From an uncultured Pirellula sp. (GTDB lineage: Bacteria > Planctomycetota > Planctomycetia > Pirellulales > Pirellulaceae), in contig CAIOHR010000402.1 in the NCBI GenBank assembly GCA_903858115.1, forward strand, positions 1-64,000: a DNA stretch of 64,000 bases, written 5' to 3'. A program made the position numbers and the translations under genes. Below the pieces are notes generated by a model. It searched no databases. It saw only the letters and a list, made by a program, of their open reading frames with translations, and was not told the origin of the DNA. Below are positions 44,840 through 54,521 of the stretch, piece by piece (position 1 is the first letter of the stretch; every line of letters starts with the position of its first letter).

Positions 44840-45019
44840 GCGAACTACATTTCTTGCTGGGACTATACGTTATCCTTCTTGCCAAAATCAATGTAGTTTT
44901 CCCTCCCTGCGCAGTAAATCGATGTTGGCACATCCTACGCATATCCACTAGACTATGGCGAGGAGTGAGGAATACATTCCTTTGCGAAGTAAAGACTTAT
45001 CGACACCAGGGAGGGTGCT

Positions 45020-46285
45020 ATGGGTAAAGAATCGATTCGGTTCATCCATGCGGGTGATTTTCATCTTGAGCGACCGATGCAGGATCTGCTCGATCTTCCT
45101 GAGCATTTGAAACAAGAATTAGTGGATGCACCTTGGAAATCTGCAGAAGCGATTTTCGAGATGGCGATCGTTGAGAACGTCGACTTCGTTTTGCTGTCTG
45201 GCGATCTGTTGAACCCGGTTTCGTGTGGAGCGGCTGGCCCCGCATTTCTTCTGGAGCATTTCGAGAAACTGCAACAGAACAAAATACCTGTCTATTGGGC
45301 TGCAGGAACCGTGGATGACCCCGACCGTTGGCCAGAAGCAGTCGCACTTCCTGCCAACGTTCATCTCTTCTCGAAGAAACAAGTGGAACCGATCGTCTAT
45401 CGACGCAATGGTGTGCCACTCGCCACGATCTTAGGCCGATCCAACGACGGTCGCGAATCGGTTCGGTCCGCAGAATTTTCCATGGATGAAGACGATACCT
45501 ATGTGATTGCAATCGCTCATGGAAACGCCGAGCGAGAATCGTTGGTCAGCCAACGCATCGACTATTGGGCGTTGGGTGGCTCGCATCAGCGCCAAACGCT
45601 GCATGGCGAAGCGCCTCACATGCGTGTTTGCGGAACACCTCAGGGTCGATCCTTTACCGAAGAAGGCGCGCATGGTTGCTGGATTGTGGAAGTGGATGGT
45701 AACCACGACGCACAGATTGTATCCAACGATGTTGATCAGTTTCGTTATGTGACACAGACCCTCGACGCCGAAGATTTGGCGCTCGGTCGCGATGTTCGGC
45801 AATTGATGAGCAAACGCATTTCGAAACTCCAATCGGAGAACGGAACTCGCCATATGATTGTCCAATGGCGTATCGAAATGGATTTGGAACATGCCTCGAT
45901 GGTGGGGCCGGCAGCAATAGATGAGATTCTGGGTTGGGTCCGACGGGAGTATGGGCACGGCGCGTGCAGCGTTTGGTCGACAAATATCGACGTGCTTTCC
46001 CCGAAATCCTTCCCTGCCAAATGGCAAGAAGAAGATACGATTTTGGGAGACTTTTTGCGAACAGCCACCGACAATCGAAAATCTCTCGGTAAAAACATTA
46101 ATCTAAAGCCTATTGTCGAAAGTGAGACAGCGGGTTCTGCCATGTGGTATTCGCTGCTCGTACAAGAGGACCCAGCGTCGATCACCGCGATGCTGGACAA
46201 GTCAACGTTGTTAGGTGTCGACATGTTGCGAGGTCATAAGATCGACCTTCTCGCTCCCACGCGACGCTTTGGAGGAGTCAAGTAA
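45020..46285 (+). CDS. YhaO/SbcD-like metallophosphoesterase with altered metal site
   Basis: A 421-aa protein resembling the exonuclease subunits SbcD/Mre11 and especially YhaO, which pair with SbcC/Rad50-like ATPases. Motif I HAGDFH (D13, H15) and motif II SGDLL (D62) are normal. Motif III, normally GNHD, reads GTVD (residues 96-99), losing the Asn ligand and the catalytic His. The late GHxH motif reads GGSH near residue 186, losing another ligand. Either metal binding is remodelled or nuclease activity is lost. GGGAGG upstream supports the start. It overlaps the ATPase gene by one base. Confidence 0.85.
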   Translation: MGKESIRFIHAGDFHLERPMQDLLDLPEHLKQELVDAPWKSAEAIFEMAIVENVDFVLLSGDLLNPVSCGAAGPAFLLEHFEKLQQNKIPVYWAAGTVDDPDRWPEAVALPANVHLFSKKQVEPIVYRRNGVPLATILGRSNDGRESVRSAEFSMDEDDTYVIAIAHGNAERESLVSQRIDYWALGGSHQRQTLHGEAPHMRVCGTPQGRSFTEEGAHGCWIVEVDGNHDAQIVSNDVDQFRYVTQTLDAEDLALGRDVRQLMSKRISKLQSENGTRHMIVQWRIEMDLEHASMVGPAAIDEILGWVRREYGHGACSVWSTNIDVLSPKSFPAKWQEEDTILGDFLRTATDNRKSLGKNINLKPIVESETAGSAMWYSLLVQEDPASITAMLDKSTLLGVDMLRGHKIDLLAPTRRFGGVK

Positions 46286-49200
46286 TGAAGGTTCGCGATA
46301 TACAGATCGATGGCTTTGGTGTCTGGTCAGGGCTTTCCGTCGATTCGTTGCCCGAAGGGATGACGGTCTTCTACGGTCCGAACGAAGCGGGCAAGACGAC
46401 GTTGATGCAGTTCTTACGTACCATGCTTTATGGCTTTACAGCCGAGCGACGACAACGCTACTTGCCACCTGTATTCGGTGGAAAACCTGGCGGTGCCATG
46501 CGAGTGACGGGCCCAGGCGGCGGATACGAGATTGCTCGCCGCGCAACGCTGAACGATCCGAGTATCATCGGTCAACTCACCGTGACCAGCAGCGATGGCG
46601 TGACACAGGGGCAGCATCGACTAACAACATTGCTCGGGAGTGTCGATGAATCGATCTTCACTAATGTGTTTGCGATCGGTCTGCGCGAGTTGCAGGAACT
46701 CAGCACGCTAGACGACACGGCTGCCGCCGACGAACTATACAAACTCTCCAGTGGGCTCGATCGCGTATCGCTCGTCGATGTGATGCGACAATTGAAGAAT
46801 GCGCGCGGTCAAGTCGCTTCGATCGAAGCGGACGCTGGGCAATTGACGACGATGCTGCAACGAAGAGAGAAGCTGCGCGATGAGATCGAGCAGTTGACCG
46901 GTCGAGGCCGCCGATGGGGCGAGCTCGCATCGCTGCGACGCAATCAACAGAATGAAATCGACGAGCTGAGACAGCGAATCGAACAATGGGAACTCGAAGC
47001 CAAATCGGTAGAAACGGCGCTGCAAGTTCGCGAACCGTGGCTTGCCCGCGAAACGACTCGCACGAAAGTCAAGGCACTCAATGCACGGACCGACTTGCCG
47101 GACAATTCGATCGCCAAGCTTCAAGAGATTCATGAACAAATCGATGACAAACGGCGCCAGATTCAAACGTTGAAAGAAGAGCGACGATCGCTTCGAGAGC
47201 GCGCAGCCAATATGCCTGTCAGTCGAGGGATCATGACGTTGGCAGGCAAGATCGATGCGGCCAACGAACAAGGACCGTGGATCACTAGTTTGCAATTGCA
47301 GATTCAACGATTGGAATCCGAATGCCAACAATCTCAAGAGCAACTCATCGAGGATGCGAAACGATTGGGACTGTCCGAGCAAGATCAAGAAGCATTGCTG
47401 AACGACAAACGGCTCGCAAACATGCCCGACCTCTCGCGACAAGCGATCAGTCAACTCTCAGGGCCTGCTCGCGATGTGCGTGTTTATCAACAGCGACTGA
47501 AACAAGTCAAGGAGCAGGGGAGCTATGACAAAAAAGAATCCGGCAGGCTCGCTTCCGAGATCGATGGATTTTTGTCAGTGCATAGCCAACCCGATTTGAC
47601 GTCCGCTCACAAGAATGCACAAGAGCATTTAGCATCGCTGCGCAAGGCCCAGATGCTCGACGAACGGATCGAGAAACTCCGCCGCCATCGCAAAGAGCTC
47701 GAAGAACAAGCTGTCGATCTCGAAGCAGAAGAAGTCTTTCCAATCGACGATGCGCGACGATTGCTGCTTCCCTTTGCCGGCGGGTCGATGCTCTGCATTT
47801 TTGGACTAGGGAAGTTTCTCGGTTGGTGGATTGCCAAGAGGCAGCAAACCAATCTTGATGGCACACTCATCAGCTTTGCTCCTAGTCCGCAGGATCAAAC
47901 GATCGGGTTTTTGTTGGTCATTCTAGGGATCGGTTTGCTGATCTATACTTTCTTTCGTTGGAAAGGGATGGAGCAAGAATCCAAGGATGAGATCAACAAC
48001 TGCGATTCGCAATTGGATGCGGTCGATGTACAGCTAAGAAAAGCGATTACTGAACGCGATGAACAACTCGCTGCGCTTCCTGAGCATCAGGGGACCCTCG
48101 AGCAACGTATTCGGGACGCGGAGAGCGATCTGATCCAGTGTGAAAACTATCTCCCGACGTTGCACAATTTTCAAGCGGCCGATCAACGCTTTGCCACGGC
48201 CAAGCAGCAAGCCAAAGAAGCCATGCAGGGCCTCAAGTCGGCGCGTGCTCATTGGAAGAAAGTGCTCCAACAGCTCGGTCTCGCGGAGTCTCTTTCCCCG
48301 AAGAGTATTCGTATACTGGCCGAAGGTTATGAATCGCTGATGCAAACGCGAAAGCGACTCAAGGCACAGCAAGATGAATTAGCGCAACGCAAAATCGAGC
48401 TATCGACCGGACTTCAACGAATCGAAGCCCTCTCGATGCAACTCAAAGTAGCCATCGAGGAATCCCGCGACGTTCCGAAAGAGAACAAGCAATCGCTCTT
48501 GGAACGAGTCGAACAGACCCGAGACCAAAATCGCTCCTCCGATCAAAAGCGAGACGATCGCAGGGACAGAGATCGGCGAGAACAACGTCAACGGGACGAG
48601 CAAATCTCGATTCGTGCTGCGACCTCTGTGGCTGCTCCCATGACCTCCGAAGGCCCACTGCTCAAGCTACAAGAGCTAACCAATACGTTAGCACAACACA
48701 AACAGTATCTCGTGCAGCGCAAAGATCTGAAATCGCAAGACGAAGAGTTATCGCGCAAACAAAAGTCGCTTCAACGTTTGATGGAAAAATGGATTCGAGC
48801 ACGGCAATCGCTCTTGGCGGATTTGGGTGTCGAAAACCAAACGCAACTAGAAGAAATGATATCGTTGAAACATCAGTACCTCAAACTGCAAGAAGAGGTG
48901 GATGAACTCGATAAGCGAGTCCGCAGCATCATTGGTGGGCACGTCCCGTACGAATCCATCGCTCGATTGTTGGAGAATACACCTGGCAGTGAGCTTGAGA
49001 AGCGATGGGATACGCTAGGCCAACGTATGCAACAAGCTCAGGAGCGAATCAATGTATTGCTGCAGCGTCAGGGTGAGACTTCCCAAGAGATGAAGAGCCT
49101 AGCCGCGGACCGACGATTGGCGGAAAGCAAACTTGAACTGGCTTGCCTCGAGAAGCAGATCTCTTTCTGCGCTGAGCATTGGAGAACATTGGGAGCCACG

Positions 49201-50118
49201 ACGTCCATGCTGGAAAAGGTGTGCGAAGTCTACGAGACAGAACGGCAACCCGAGACACTGCGCGAAGCGTCTGCATTCCTCAAGCAATTGACCGATGGCA
49301 AATACGTACGCGTTTGGACGCCGCTGGGCAAGAATGCGCTTCGCATTGACAACGACAAGAATCAAAGCTTGCCTTTGGAAGTATTGAGCCGTGGCACGCG
49401 AGAAGCAGTGTTCATCGCTTTACGACTATCGCTCGCGGCTGCATACTCGAGACGAGGCGTTACCTTACCGTTGGTACTCGACGACGTGCTGGTCAATTTC
49501 GATTCGATCCGCGCTAATTTCGCAGCCAAGGTACTTCGTGACTTTGCGGCGCTCGGCAACCAAGTGGTCATGTTCACGTGCCATGAACACATTATGCGAA
49601 TCTTCCATAATATCGGTGTTCAAGTCCGGGTGTTGCCAGCCCAAGGTCAATCCGGTGAAGCCAAGGTCTATCAACCGCACGATACTCCGGTTTTGGTCAA
49701 GCGATCGCCAGAGGTTATCGTCGAGAAAGAACCAACGGTTGCGCCAGCAGTAGCCGTTCCGCCAGTGGTGATCGCACCACCGGAGCCGATCTATATCCCA
49801 GCACCAGCCCCTGAACCTATCTTGGTTCGTGAACCTGTTGTGGATGACGAGCCGATCGAAGAACCCATTGTCGTTCTTCGCGAGGACATTCCGCCACCGG
49901 AACCGATCGTCATCAAGCCGCGACGTCAGCCGACTCCCATTGCGGTTGAAGCAGTCGAATCGGTCGAACCAGAGCCATTCTCGTTGTGGTATGAACAAGA
50001 TTTGCCGATGGAACCGGTGGAAGACACCGCCGATCGACTTTGGACAGAGCTGGATCGAATCGAGCTTCCTTTCGAAGGTGAGCCGCATGATCTATGGTGG
50101 AGCGAAACCCATCGCTAG
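46285..50118 (+). CDS. YhaN-like SMC-family ATPase with embedded membrane helices
   Basis: A 1277-aa Rad50/SbcC-like ATPase of the YhaN type. Walker A GPNEAGKT spans residues 31-38; the ABC signature SRGTREAVFIALR (about 1034) and Walker B LPLVLDDVLVNFD (about 1060) lie near the end. Long coiled coils fill the middle. Between them are two hydrophobic helices (about residues 492-512 and 540-560: GGSMLCIFGLGKFLGWWI and FLLVILGIGLLIYTFF), a feature also known in YhaN relatives, in place of a zinc hook. A Pro/Glu-rich 165-residue tail extends past the ATPase. Coupled to the YhaO-like gene by TAATG. Confidence 0.9.
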   Translation: MKVRDIQIDGFGVWSGLSVDSLPEGMTVFYGPNEAGKTTLMQFLRTMLYGFTAERRQRYLPPVFGGKPGGAMRVTGPGGGYEIARRATLNDPSIIGQLTVTSSDGVTQGQHRLTTLLGSVDESIFTNVFAIGLRELQELSTLDDTAAADELYKLSSGLDRVSLVDVMRQLKNARGQVASIEADAGQLTTMLQRREKLRDEIEQLTGRGRRWGELASLRRNQQNEIDELRQRIEQWELEAKSVETALQVREPWLARETTRTKVKALNARTDLPDNSIAKLQEIHEQIDDKRRQIQTLKEERRSLRERAANMPVSRGIMTLAGKIDAANEQGPWITSLQLQIQRLESECQQSQEQLIEDAKRLGLSEQDQEALLNDKRLANMPDLSRQAISQLSGPARDVRVYQQRLKQVKEQGSYDKKESGRLASEIDGFLSVHSQPDLTSAHKNAQEHLASLRKAQMLDERIEKLRRHRKELEEQAVDLEAEEVFPIDDARRLLLPFAGGSMLCIFGLGKFLGWWIAKRQQTNLDGTLISFAPSPQDQTIGFLLVILGIGLLIYTFFRWKGMEQESKDEINNCDSQLDAVDVQLRKAITERDEQLAALPEHQGTLEQRIRDAESDLIQCENYLPTLHNFQAADQRFATAKQQAKEAMQGLKSARAHWKKVLQQLGLAESLSPKSIRILAEGYESLMQTRKRLKAQQDELAQRKIELSTGLQRIEALSMQLKVAIEESRDVPKENKQSLLERVEQTRDQNRSSDQKRDDRRDRDRREQRQRDEQISIRAATSVAAPMTSEGPLLKLQELTNTLAQHKQYLVQRKDLKSQDEELSRKQKSLQRLMEKWIRARQSLLADLGVENQTQLEEMISLKHQYLKLQEEVDELDKRVRSIIGGHVPYESIARLLENTPGSELEKRWDTLGQRMQQAQERINVLLQRQGETSQEMKSLAADRRLAESKLELACLEKQISFCAEHWRTLGATTSMLEKVCEVYETERQPETLREASAFLKQLTDGKYVRVWTPLGKNALRIDNDKNQSLPLEVLSRGTREAVFIALRLSLAAAYSRRGVTLPLVLDDVLVNFDSIRANFAAKVLRDFAALGNQVVMFTCHEHIMRIFHNIGVQVRVLPAQGQSGEAKVYQPHDTPVLVKRSPEVIVEKEPTVAPAVAVPPVVIAPPEPIYIPAPAPEPILVREPVVDDEPIEEPIVVLREDIPPPEPIVIKPRRQPTPIAVEAVESVEPEPFSLWYEQDLPMEPVEDTADRLWTELDRIELPFEGEPHDLWWSETHR

Positions 50119-50382
50119 GGTAACTTTTGTTACGCCGATATGCTCTTCGTGAATCCAAGGTTGCCGGCTTCGTTTCGGACGAGCCGCGAGATACTATAGG
50201 ACAACAGGACGATAGCCGAAAAGTACGAAAGAGACTGAAAAAACATCAACCCCAAGTAGGAGCCTCACGGCATACTTGAAAGATGAAATCCGATCTTCTG
50301 ACGAAGCTTCAAGACATTCATCTGCCAAGTGGCGAAAAGTGAACATAGCGAGATCCATGCTGAACCATGCTCTGCATTACTT

Positions 50383-51561
50383 TCAACGGAGCATGCTTCG
50401 TAGCGATTTCGCAAGCGTCTCAATCTCTTCCATCGTGTTGTAGACATGAGTAGATACTCGGAAGTATTGGCAACCTCCAAGGTCGATGACGTTGATCTCA
50501 ATCTTGTCCTTTTGCCATAAATCGTTTCTCAATTTCTGGCCATCGACATTTGCCGGAAGCCGAAATGACGTTAGGCCACCACGCAGATGTGGATGATTGG
50601 GTGTGCATAATTGAAAACCACCCAACCCGCTCAATGCCTCTCGAATGAACGAGCTTAGCTCGAAATGCCGCGCACGAATTGCTTGGTACCCAAGAGATTC
50701 GACAAAATCACAGCTTTGGGATACTACAAACCACGATGTCAGATCGCGCGTTCCCTCCATTTCGAATTGCCGGATCCAAGGTGTTGAACCAAATTCGTTT
50801 CGTTCGGTTGCACTCAATTCGCCTTCCGAGAATCCCCAACTGACTTGCCATGGTCGAAGATGATGTTTGCTGCGTGGGTCGCAGTAAAGAAATGCTGCTC
50901 CCACTGGTGTCAAAAACCATTTGTGAAGATTGGCTGCATAGAAGTCGGCGTTCATAGTCGACAGATCTAGCTGCAGCATCCCCGGTGCGTGCGCTCCGTC
51001 GATGAACGTGACGATATCACGAGAGCGAGCTCGAGCGCAGATCTCTTGGATGGGGAGCACTAACCCCGTCGAGTACAAAATGTGGCTCAAGAACAACAGC
51101 TTGGTATTGCTGGTTATCGAACGTTCGACTGCCGCCACGATCTCTTGTGAGTCTTCCGTTTCAATGGGAAGCGCGAATGGAACAATGTTCCAATCACGAA
51201 TTTGTGCTGCTCGCTCCCAAGCCCATCGCATGGCACCGTACTCGTGATCCGATAGCAGAATATCGGAACCTTGCGGCAAGTCGACCGACAAACAAAACGT
51301 ATTGATCGCTTGAGAGATGTTCGAGAAAAATACCAACCGCTCGGGACTCGATTCTAAATGTGTCGCCAATCGCGCGCGGGACTTCCACAGTTCGTCCGCC
51401 ATTGCCCGCCAAACGTAGTCGGTAGGGTTGTGATGCAGTTTCTCTCGCAATCGCAAGGTGGCTTGATGGATTGCTTTCGGAATCAACCCCGATGTACCTG
51501 TGTTGAGATAGGTGATTTCGGGATCGTGCTCCACCGAAGCGCGAATATCGGTCCAGTTCAT
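50383..51561 (-). CDS. Class V aminotransferase-fold PLP enzyme
   Basis: A 392-aa enzyme of the cysteine-desulfurase/isopenicillin-N-epimerase-like group. The opening TYLNTGTSGLIPKAI, the VTFIDGAHAPGMLQLD strand with the PLP-pyridine Asp, and the AANLHKWFLTPVGAAF segment with the Schiff-base Lys (about residue 213) are all present. The reaction is uncertain (desulfurase, epimerase or transaminase). Start chosen at ATG 51561 since it overlaps the TGA of the upstream PLC-like gene (ATGA). No iron-sulfur assembly genes are adjacent. Confidence 0.88.
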   Translation of the reverse strand: MNWTDIRASVEHDPEITYLNTGTSGLIPKAIHQATLRLREKLHHNPTDYVWRAMADELWKSRARLATHLESSPERLVFFSNISQAINTFCLSVDLPQGSDILLSDHEYGAMRWAWERAAQIRDWNIVPFALPIETEDSQEIVAAVERSITSNTKLLFLSHILYSTGLVLPIQEICARARSRDIVTFIDGAHAPGMLQLDLSTMNADFYAANLHKWFLTPVGAAFLYCDPRSKHHLRPWQVSWGFSEGELSATERNEFGSTPWIRQFEMEGTRDLTSWFVVSQSCDFVESLGYQAIRARHFELSSFIREALSGLGGFQLCTPNHPHLRGGLTSFRLPANVDGQKLRNDLWQKDKIEINVIDLGGCQYFRVSTHVYNTMEEIETLAKSLRSMLR

Positions 51562-52400
51562 GGCTTCGATCCGAGAAACAGACTCAAACCAGCAAGATTG
51601 TCCGTGTTGATCAGATCCACCTTCTCGTCGCGCAGCAATCGCCATACGCTCTCATTATCTGGTGACGCCCAGAACCGAACCAGACGATTCTTGGCGTGTG
51701 CTTTGGAGACAATCGATCGCAGTTTGCTAAGTTCTGTGGGATCGATTTCTCCCTTCCCACGCCACTGAAAGTGAGAGGTCCAGTTATCGCTGATCAATGG
51801 CAATAGATGACTCTCTTTGTCGCTGTCCAAGTCGGACAATCGACCGTCGATTCCAACAAGACGAATCGGCTCCGATTGAATCAATTCGATAGGGCGATTG
51901 CCGCTGACAATTGCTGTAATCGGCCCTTTCTTCACGGCACCATTCTCGACACGTGTGAGCATGTCGGCGTATTTCGTTAGGACACGATGCAACTCGCGAT
52001 AGGTCTCTTCTCCTTTTGTCTTGATATCGATGAGCAGCGTAAATGAATCGACACCCGTATGAACGAAGCCTTTGTTCTTTGCGACTCGTTCCTGCAAAGG
52101 GTCCAAGTAAAGCGACTGCAACGTTCTCTTCGGGGACAGTTCTATTCGCGTGTGCGCGACCAACAATTCCCCGTTGACCAGAAAGATGTCCGCTTCGACG
52201 CTGCAGAACCCTTGATCCAACGCATCGAAGAGAGGGTTTTCGTGCAGATAATCATTATGAGCGTGCGCTTGCAGGCGAGGCGTAACCTCGGTGGACTGCG
52301 ACTTAACCTCGCCCGCCATGAGTAGCGACGAAACCGCAACACCTGACAGCGTTAGTTTTCGGAAAGGGAATAGGCGAATCAGAAGAAGTAAACTGTTCAT
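51558..52400 (-). CDS. Exported PI-PLC/GDPD-like phosphodiesterase
   Basis: A 280-aa protein with a signal peptide (to about residue 34) and a TIM-barrel of the PI-PLC-like/glycerophosphodiesterase group. The N-terminal HAHNDYLHENPLFDAL contains the catalytic-type His/Asn, followed by SVEADIFLVNGELLVAH (metal-binding Glu-Asp and second His), LLIDIKTKGEETY and the late NTDNLAGL. It resembles AIM6/Ser-Thr-phosphatase-annotated members of the family. Its stop overlaps the aminotransferase start by four bases, an unusual pairing of an exported phosphodiesterase with a PLP enzyme. Substrate unknown. Confidence 0.8.
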   Translation of the reverse strand: MNSLLLLIRLFPFRKLTLSGVAVSSLLMAGEVKSQSTEVTPRLQAHAHNDYLHENPLFDALDQGFCSVEADIFLVNGELLVAHTRIELSPKRTLQSLYLDPLQERVAKNKGFVHTGVDSFTLLIDIKTKGEETYRELHRVLTKYADMLTRVENGAVKKGPITAIVSGNRPIELIQSEPIRLVGIDGRLSDLDSDKESHLLPLISDNWTSHFQWRGKGEIDPTELSKLRSIVSKAHAKNRLVRFWASPDNESVWRLLRDEKVDLINTDNLAGLSLFLGSKP

Positions 52401-52805
52401 TCAACGATCTCTTCAGTCGATACGGACGAGGCACACACTCCATGGAGTTACGAATGGAGCATATCGTACCTGAAGATTACTTGAATGTGTCATGCGATAC
52501 GATTCGAGTATGTCGACTTCGTCGCCTGAAGCAAGGTTCGAACGTCGAGGATTTTACCTGCCGTTGCTCCGCCGTTTGCCCACGATACAACCAACGCCAT
52601 GAGTAACCAGTTCACATTCGTCGTGGAACCGAGGAACTTCCATTCCAGCGGAGCAATAAAAACAAATTTAGCCATGAAAAGCAGTCGACCGGCGGGGTTG
52701 TACCAATGCTGCAACCTCGCGCGGGGTAACTACGATTTCTTCATCCGAGACTGTGCGCGCATCGGCGGGATCATGGAAGAGGTCTCAGCCCGTTCTCGAA
52801 TCGAT
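52401..52805. other. Intergenic spacer with no recognised feature
   Basis: About 400 bases between the PLC-like gene and the 3' end of the outer-membrane-type gene. A 74-codon minus-strand frame with one hydrophobic stretch (NWLLMALVVSWANGG) exists at 52490-52714 but lacks a ribosome site, and I do not call it. No repeats or strong hairpins seen. Confidence 0.4.
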
Positions 52806-53912
52806 TTAGAACCGCACGATAAGATCGGCGGTCAATCGATTATCGAGAACACCGCGACGCTCAGTCAAAGGAAACTCGAACGCGATGCCCGATTCGATGT
52901 TGCGATTCGGCTTGACCTTGAGACCCCATGCGTTGGTAACCAGGTTATTACCTCGAACACCGGGCGACCCCAGATTGAACAAGTCACCACCTTCGACAGG
53001 CAATGGGAAAGTAGAAGCGTTCTTCATATAGTTGTACCAATTGAGTTCACTGAACGCATAGAATGTATTTCCGATGCGGCGATCCAAGTGGTTCGACCAA
53101 TAGAACATTTGGTTTTCTGCTTGTGTGTCCACTGGCAGGATGAACCCCGACGTCGTCATATAGTGAGCGCGACTTCCTAGCCGAGCGCCACCCGACAAGA
53201 AGAAGTCAAACACGCCATCGCCGTTCCCTTGTAGCGATCGACGACGCCCGGCTGTTGTCTCAAATCGTGCACCAGCCGACAAGAGGCGTCCAGCATTTGG
53301 ATTGCGATACAACGAGTATTTCAAGCCTGCTCCGATATCTGCCCAACCATTTTCGATGAGAGGGTGCGAACTGTCGATGTAGCCATCCTTGACCGCAATC
53401 AGTGACAATCGCTCTGTCAATCGAAGACGAACTTGGAGTGCGTAAAGTCGAATGGCGTCAGCGGGCAACCCTGCCAACGATGGGAGTTTGTGATTGATGA
53501 AGATCGCTCGTGCTTCGGTCAGTTGGCGAGGATCTTCGAAGTAAACTGGGTTGGTCATCGGACTAATGAAGTCGTCGTAGCAACCTTCGCTCGGTTTGAT
53601 CCAACCGTGCCCGAATAAGCTCTTGGTGTCACACCCTAGACTATCGCAACTGGAAATGGAGTCGCAGCAAGGAGTGCTGTCGCAACCACCGAACTGCATG
53701 GGCTCCGCTAAATCGCAGCCGGCAGTTGCATTACCTGCTTCGCATTGGCATGATGCAAGCATAACATCCGAATCGCCTGCTGTTTGCAGCGTCATCGGCC
53801 GATGCAAATCTTTACTGAGAAATCCTGTGTATCCAGCCTGAGCTTGGAAACTCAATGATGCTGCGATGACGCCAGCTAGTATTGCCTTTATTTTCATTTT
53901 CTTACTTTTCAT
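52806..53912 (-). CDS. Cys-rich exported beta-barrel-like protein
   Basis: A 368-aa protein with a signal peptide (cleavage near FQAQAGY). The mature N-terminus has about eight cysteines within 45 residues (CQCEAGN, GCDSTPCCDS, SCDSLGCD). The rest consists of alternating amphipathic strands ending in VRF, the C-terminal Phe typical of outer-membrane beta-barrels (RLTADLIVRF). This resembles planctomycete outer-membrane-type proteins of unknown role; the Cys cluster could form disulfides or bind metal. The start is ambiguous between 53924, 53912 and 53897; all retain the signal peptide. Confidence 0.7.
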   Translation of the reverse strand: MKSKKMKIKAILAGVIAASLSFQAQAGYTGFLSKDLHRPMTLQTAGDSDVMLASCQCEAGNATAGCDLAEPMQFGGCDSTPCCDSISSCDSLGCDTKSLFGHGWIKPSEGCYDDFISPMTNPVYFEDPRQLTEARAIFINHKLPSLAGLPADAIRLYALQVRLRLTERLSLIAVKDGYIDSSHPLIENGWADIGAGLKYSLYRNPNAGRLLSAGARFETTAGRRRSLQGNGDGVFDFFLSGGARLGSRAHYMTTSGFILPVDTQAENQMFYWSNHLDRRIGNTFYAFSELNWYNYMKNASTFPLPVEGGDLFNLGSPGVRGNNLVTNAWGLKVKPNRNIESGIAFEFPLTERRGVLDNRLTADLIVRF

Positions 53913-54367
53913 TAAGGAATCCATCCAAACGCTCGTGCAACCGTGCACACTTCCAAGTGAAAAAACCACTCGGGACTTTGGTATCTGCCGAGGGTGAGAA
54001 TCGTCCCGGTCACACGTGTGCACCTAAGTTCTTTCTGTGCATTGATAGAATCTCTCCTACTTTTTCTCGATTCAGACGGATCAATCGTCAACATCCTTTG
54101 CATATGTTCGTTTCAAACCCTGCTGCGTTGCAACTATGGTCCCGTTCGCAAGCCCGGTTACAGATTCACAACACGTACTGTGCCATCCATCTTTTGCTAT
54201 TGAGTCAAAACGATGCGCACTGTGTCATAGTTTGGTAGAAAGCGTACATGCATGTCATTGAAACCATGGGAGTTTGCACTTTTGGTACCAAACACTCGAA
54301 CGGTACTCGCTTTGCTCTGGAGGATGAGCACAACGATCGAATGGGGCATCAACAAAGAGAGAACAAG
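53913..54367. other. Divergent spacer with no recognised feature
   Basis: About 455 bases between the Cys-rich barrel gene (minus) and the tiny membrane-protein gene (plus). No coding frame of convincing character and no strong hairpin. It presumably contains the barrel gene's promoter and leader; boxes could not be assigned. Confidence 0.35.
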
Positions 54368-54493
54368 ATGAATGATTGGTTTAAGGGGTTATCCAAATCG
54401 CAAGCGCTTGGCTGGATCGGAATCTGTCTCCTCGCGACTGCCATCGTTCTTGTTTTTGTTCGCCGACTGCTGGGAACCGATATCGTTCTCTAA
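54368..54493 (+). CDS. Predicted 41-aa single-pass membrane protein
   Basis: MNDWFKGLSKSQALGW followed by one hydrophobic helix (IGICLLATAIVLVFV) and a basic end (RRLLGTD). AGAGAG lies a few bases upstream of the ATG. The frame remains open upstream to 54248, but that part has no coding character. It lies tail-to-tail with the ABC ATPase gene. Small proteins of this kind often modulate larger membrane complexes; that is inference only. Confidence 0.45.
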   Translation: MNDWFKGLSKSQALGWIGICLLATAIVLVFVRRLLGTDIVL

Positions 54494-54521
54494 GCATAGA
54501 AAAACACAGGCATCGAAGCGG

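Noticed and set aside
46735..47454. 239-codon minus-strand frame inside the YhaN-like gene
   Set aside because: Antisense to coiled-coil coding sequence; Leu/Arg/Phe-rich repeats mirror Gln/Glu/Lys codons of the real gene.
49465..50088. 207-codon minus-strand frame opposite the YhaN-like tail
   Set aside because: Trp/Arg/Asp-rich composition is the mirror of the Pro/Glu-rich tail codons; no start signal.
52490..52714. 74-aa minus-strand membrane protein
   Set aside because: Single hydrophobic stretch but no ribosome site and no coding character beyond it.
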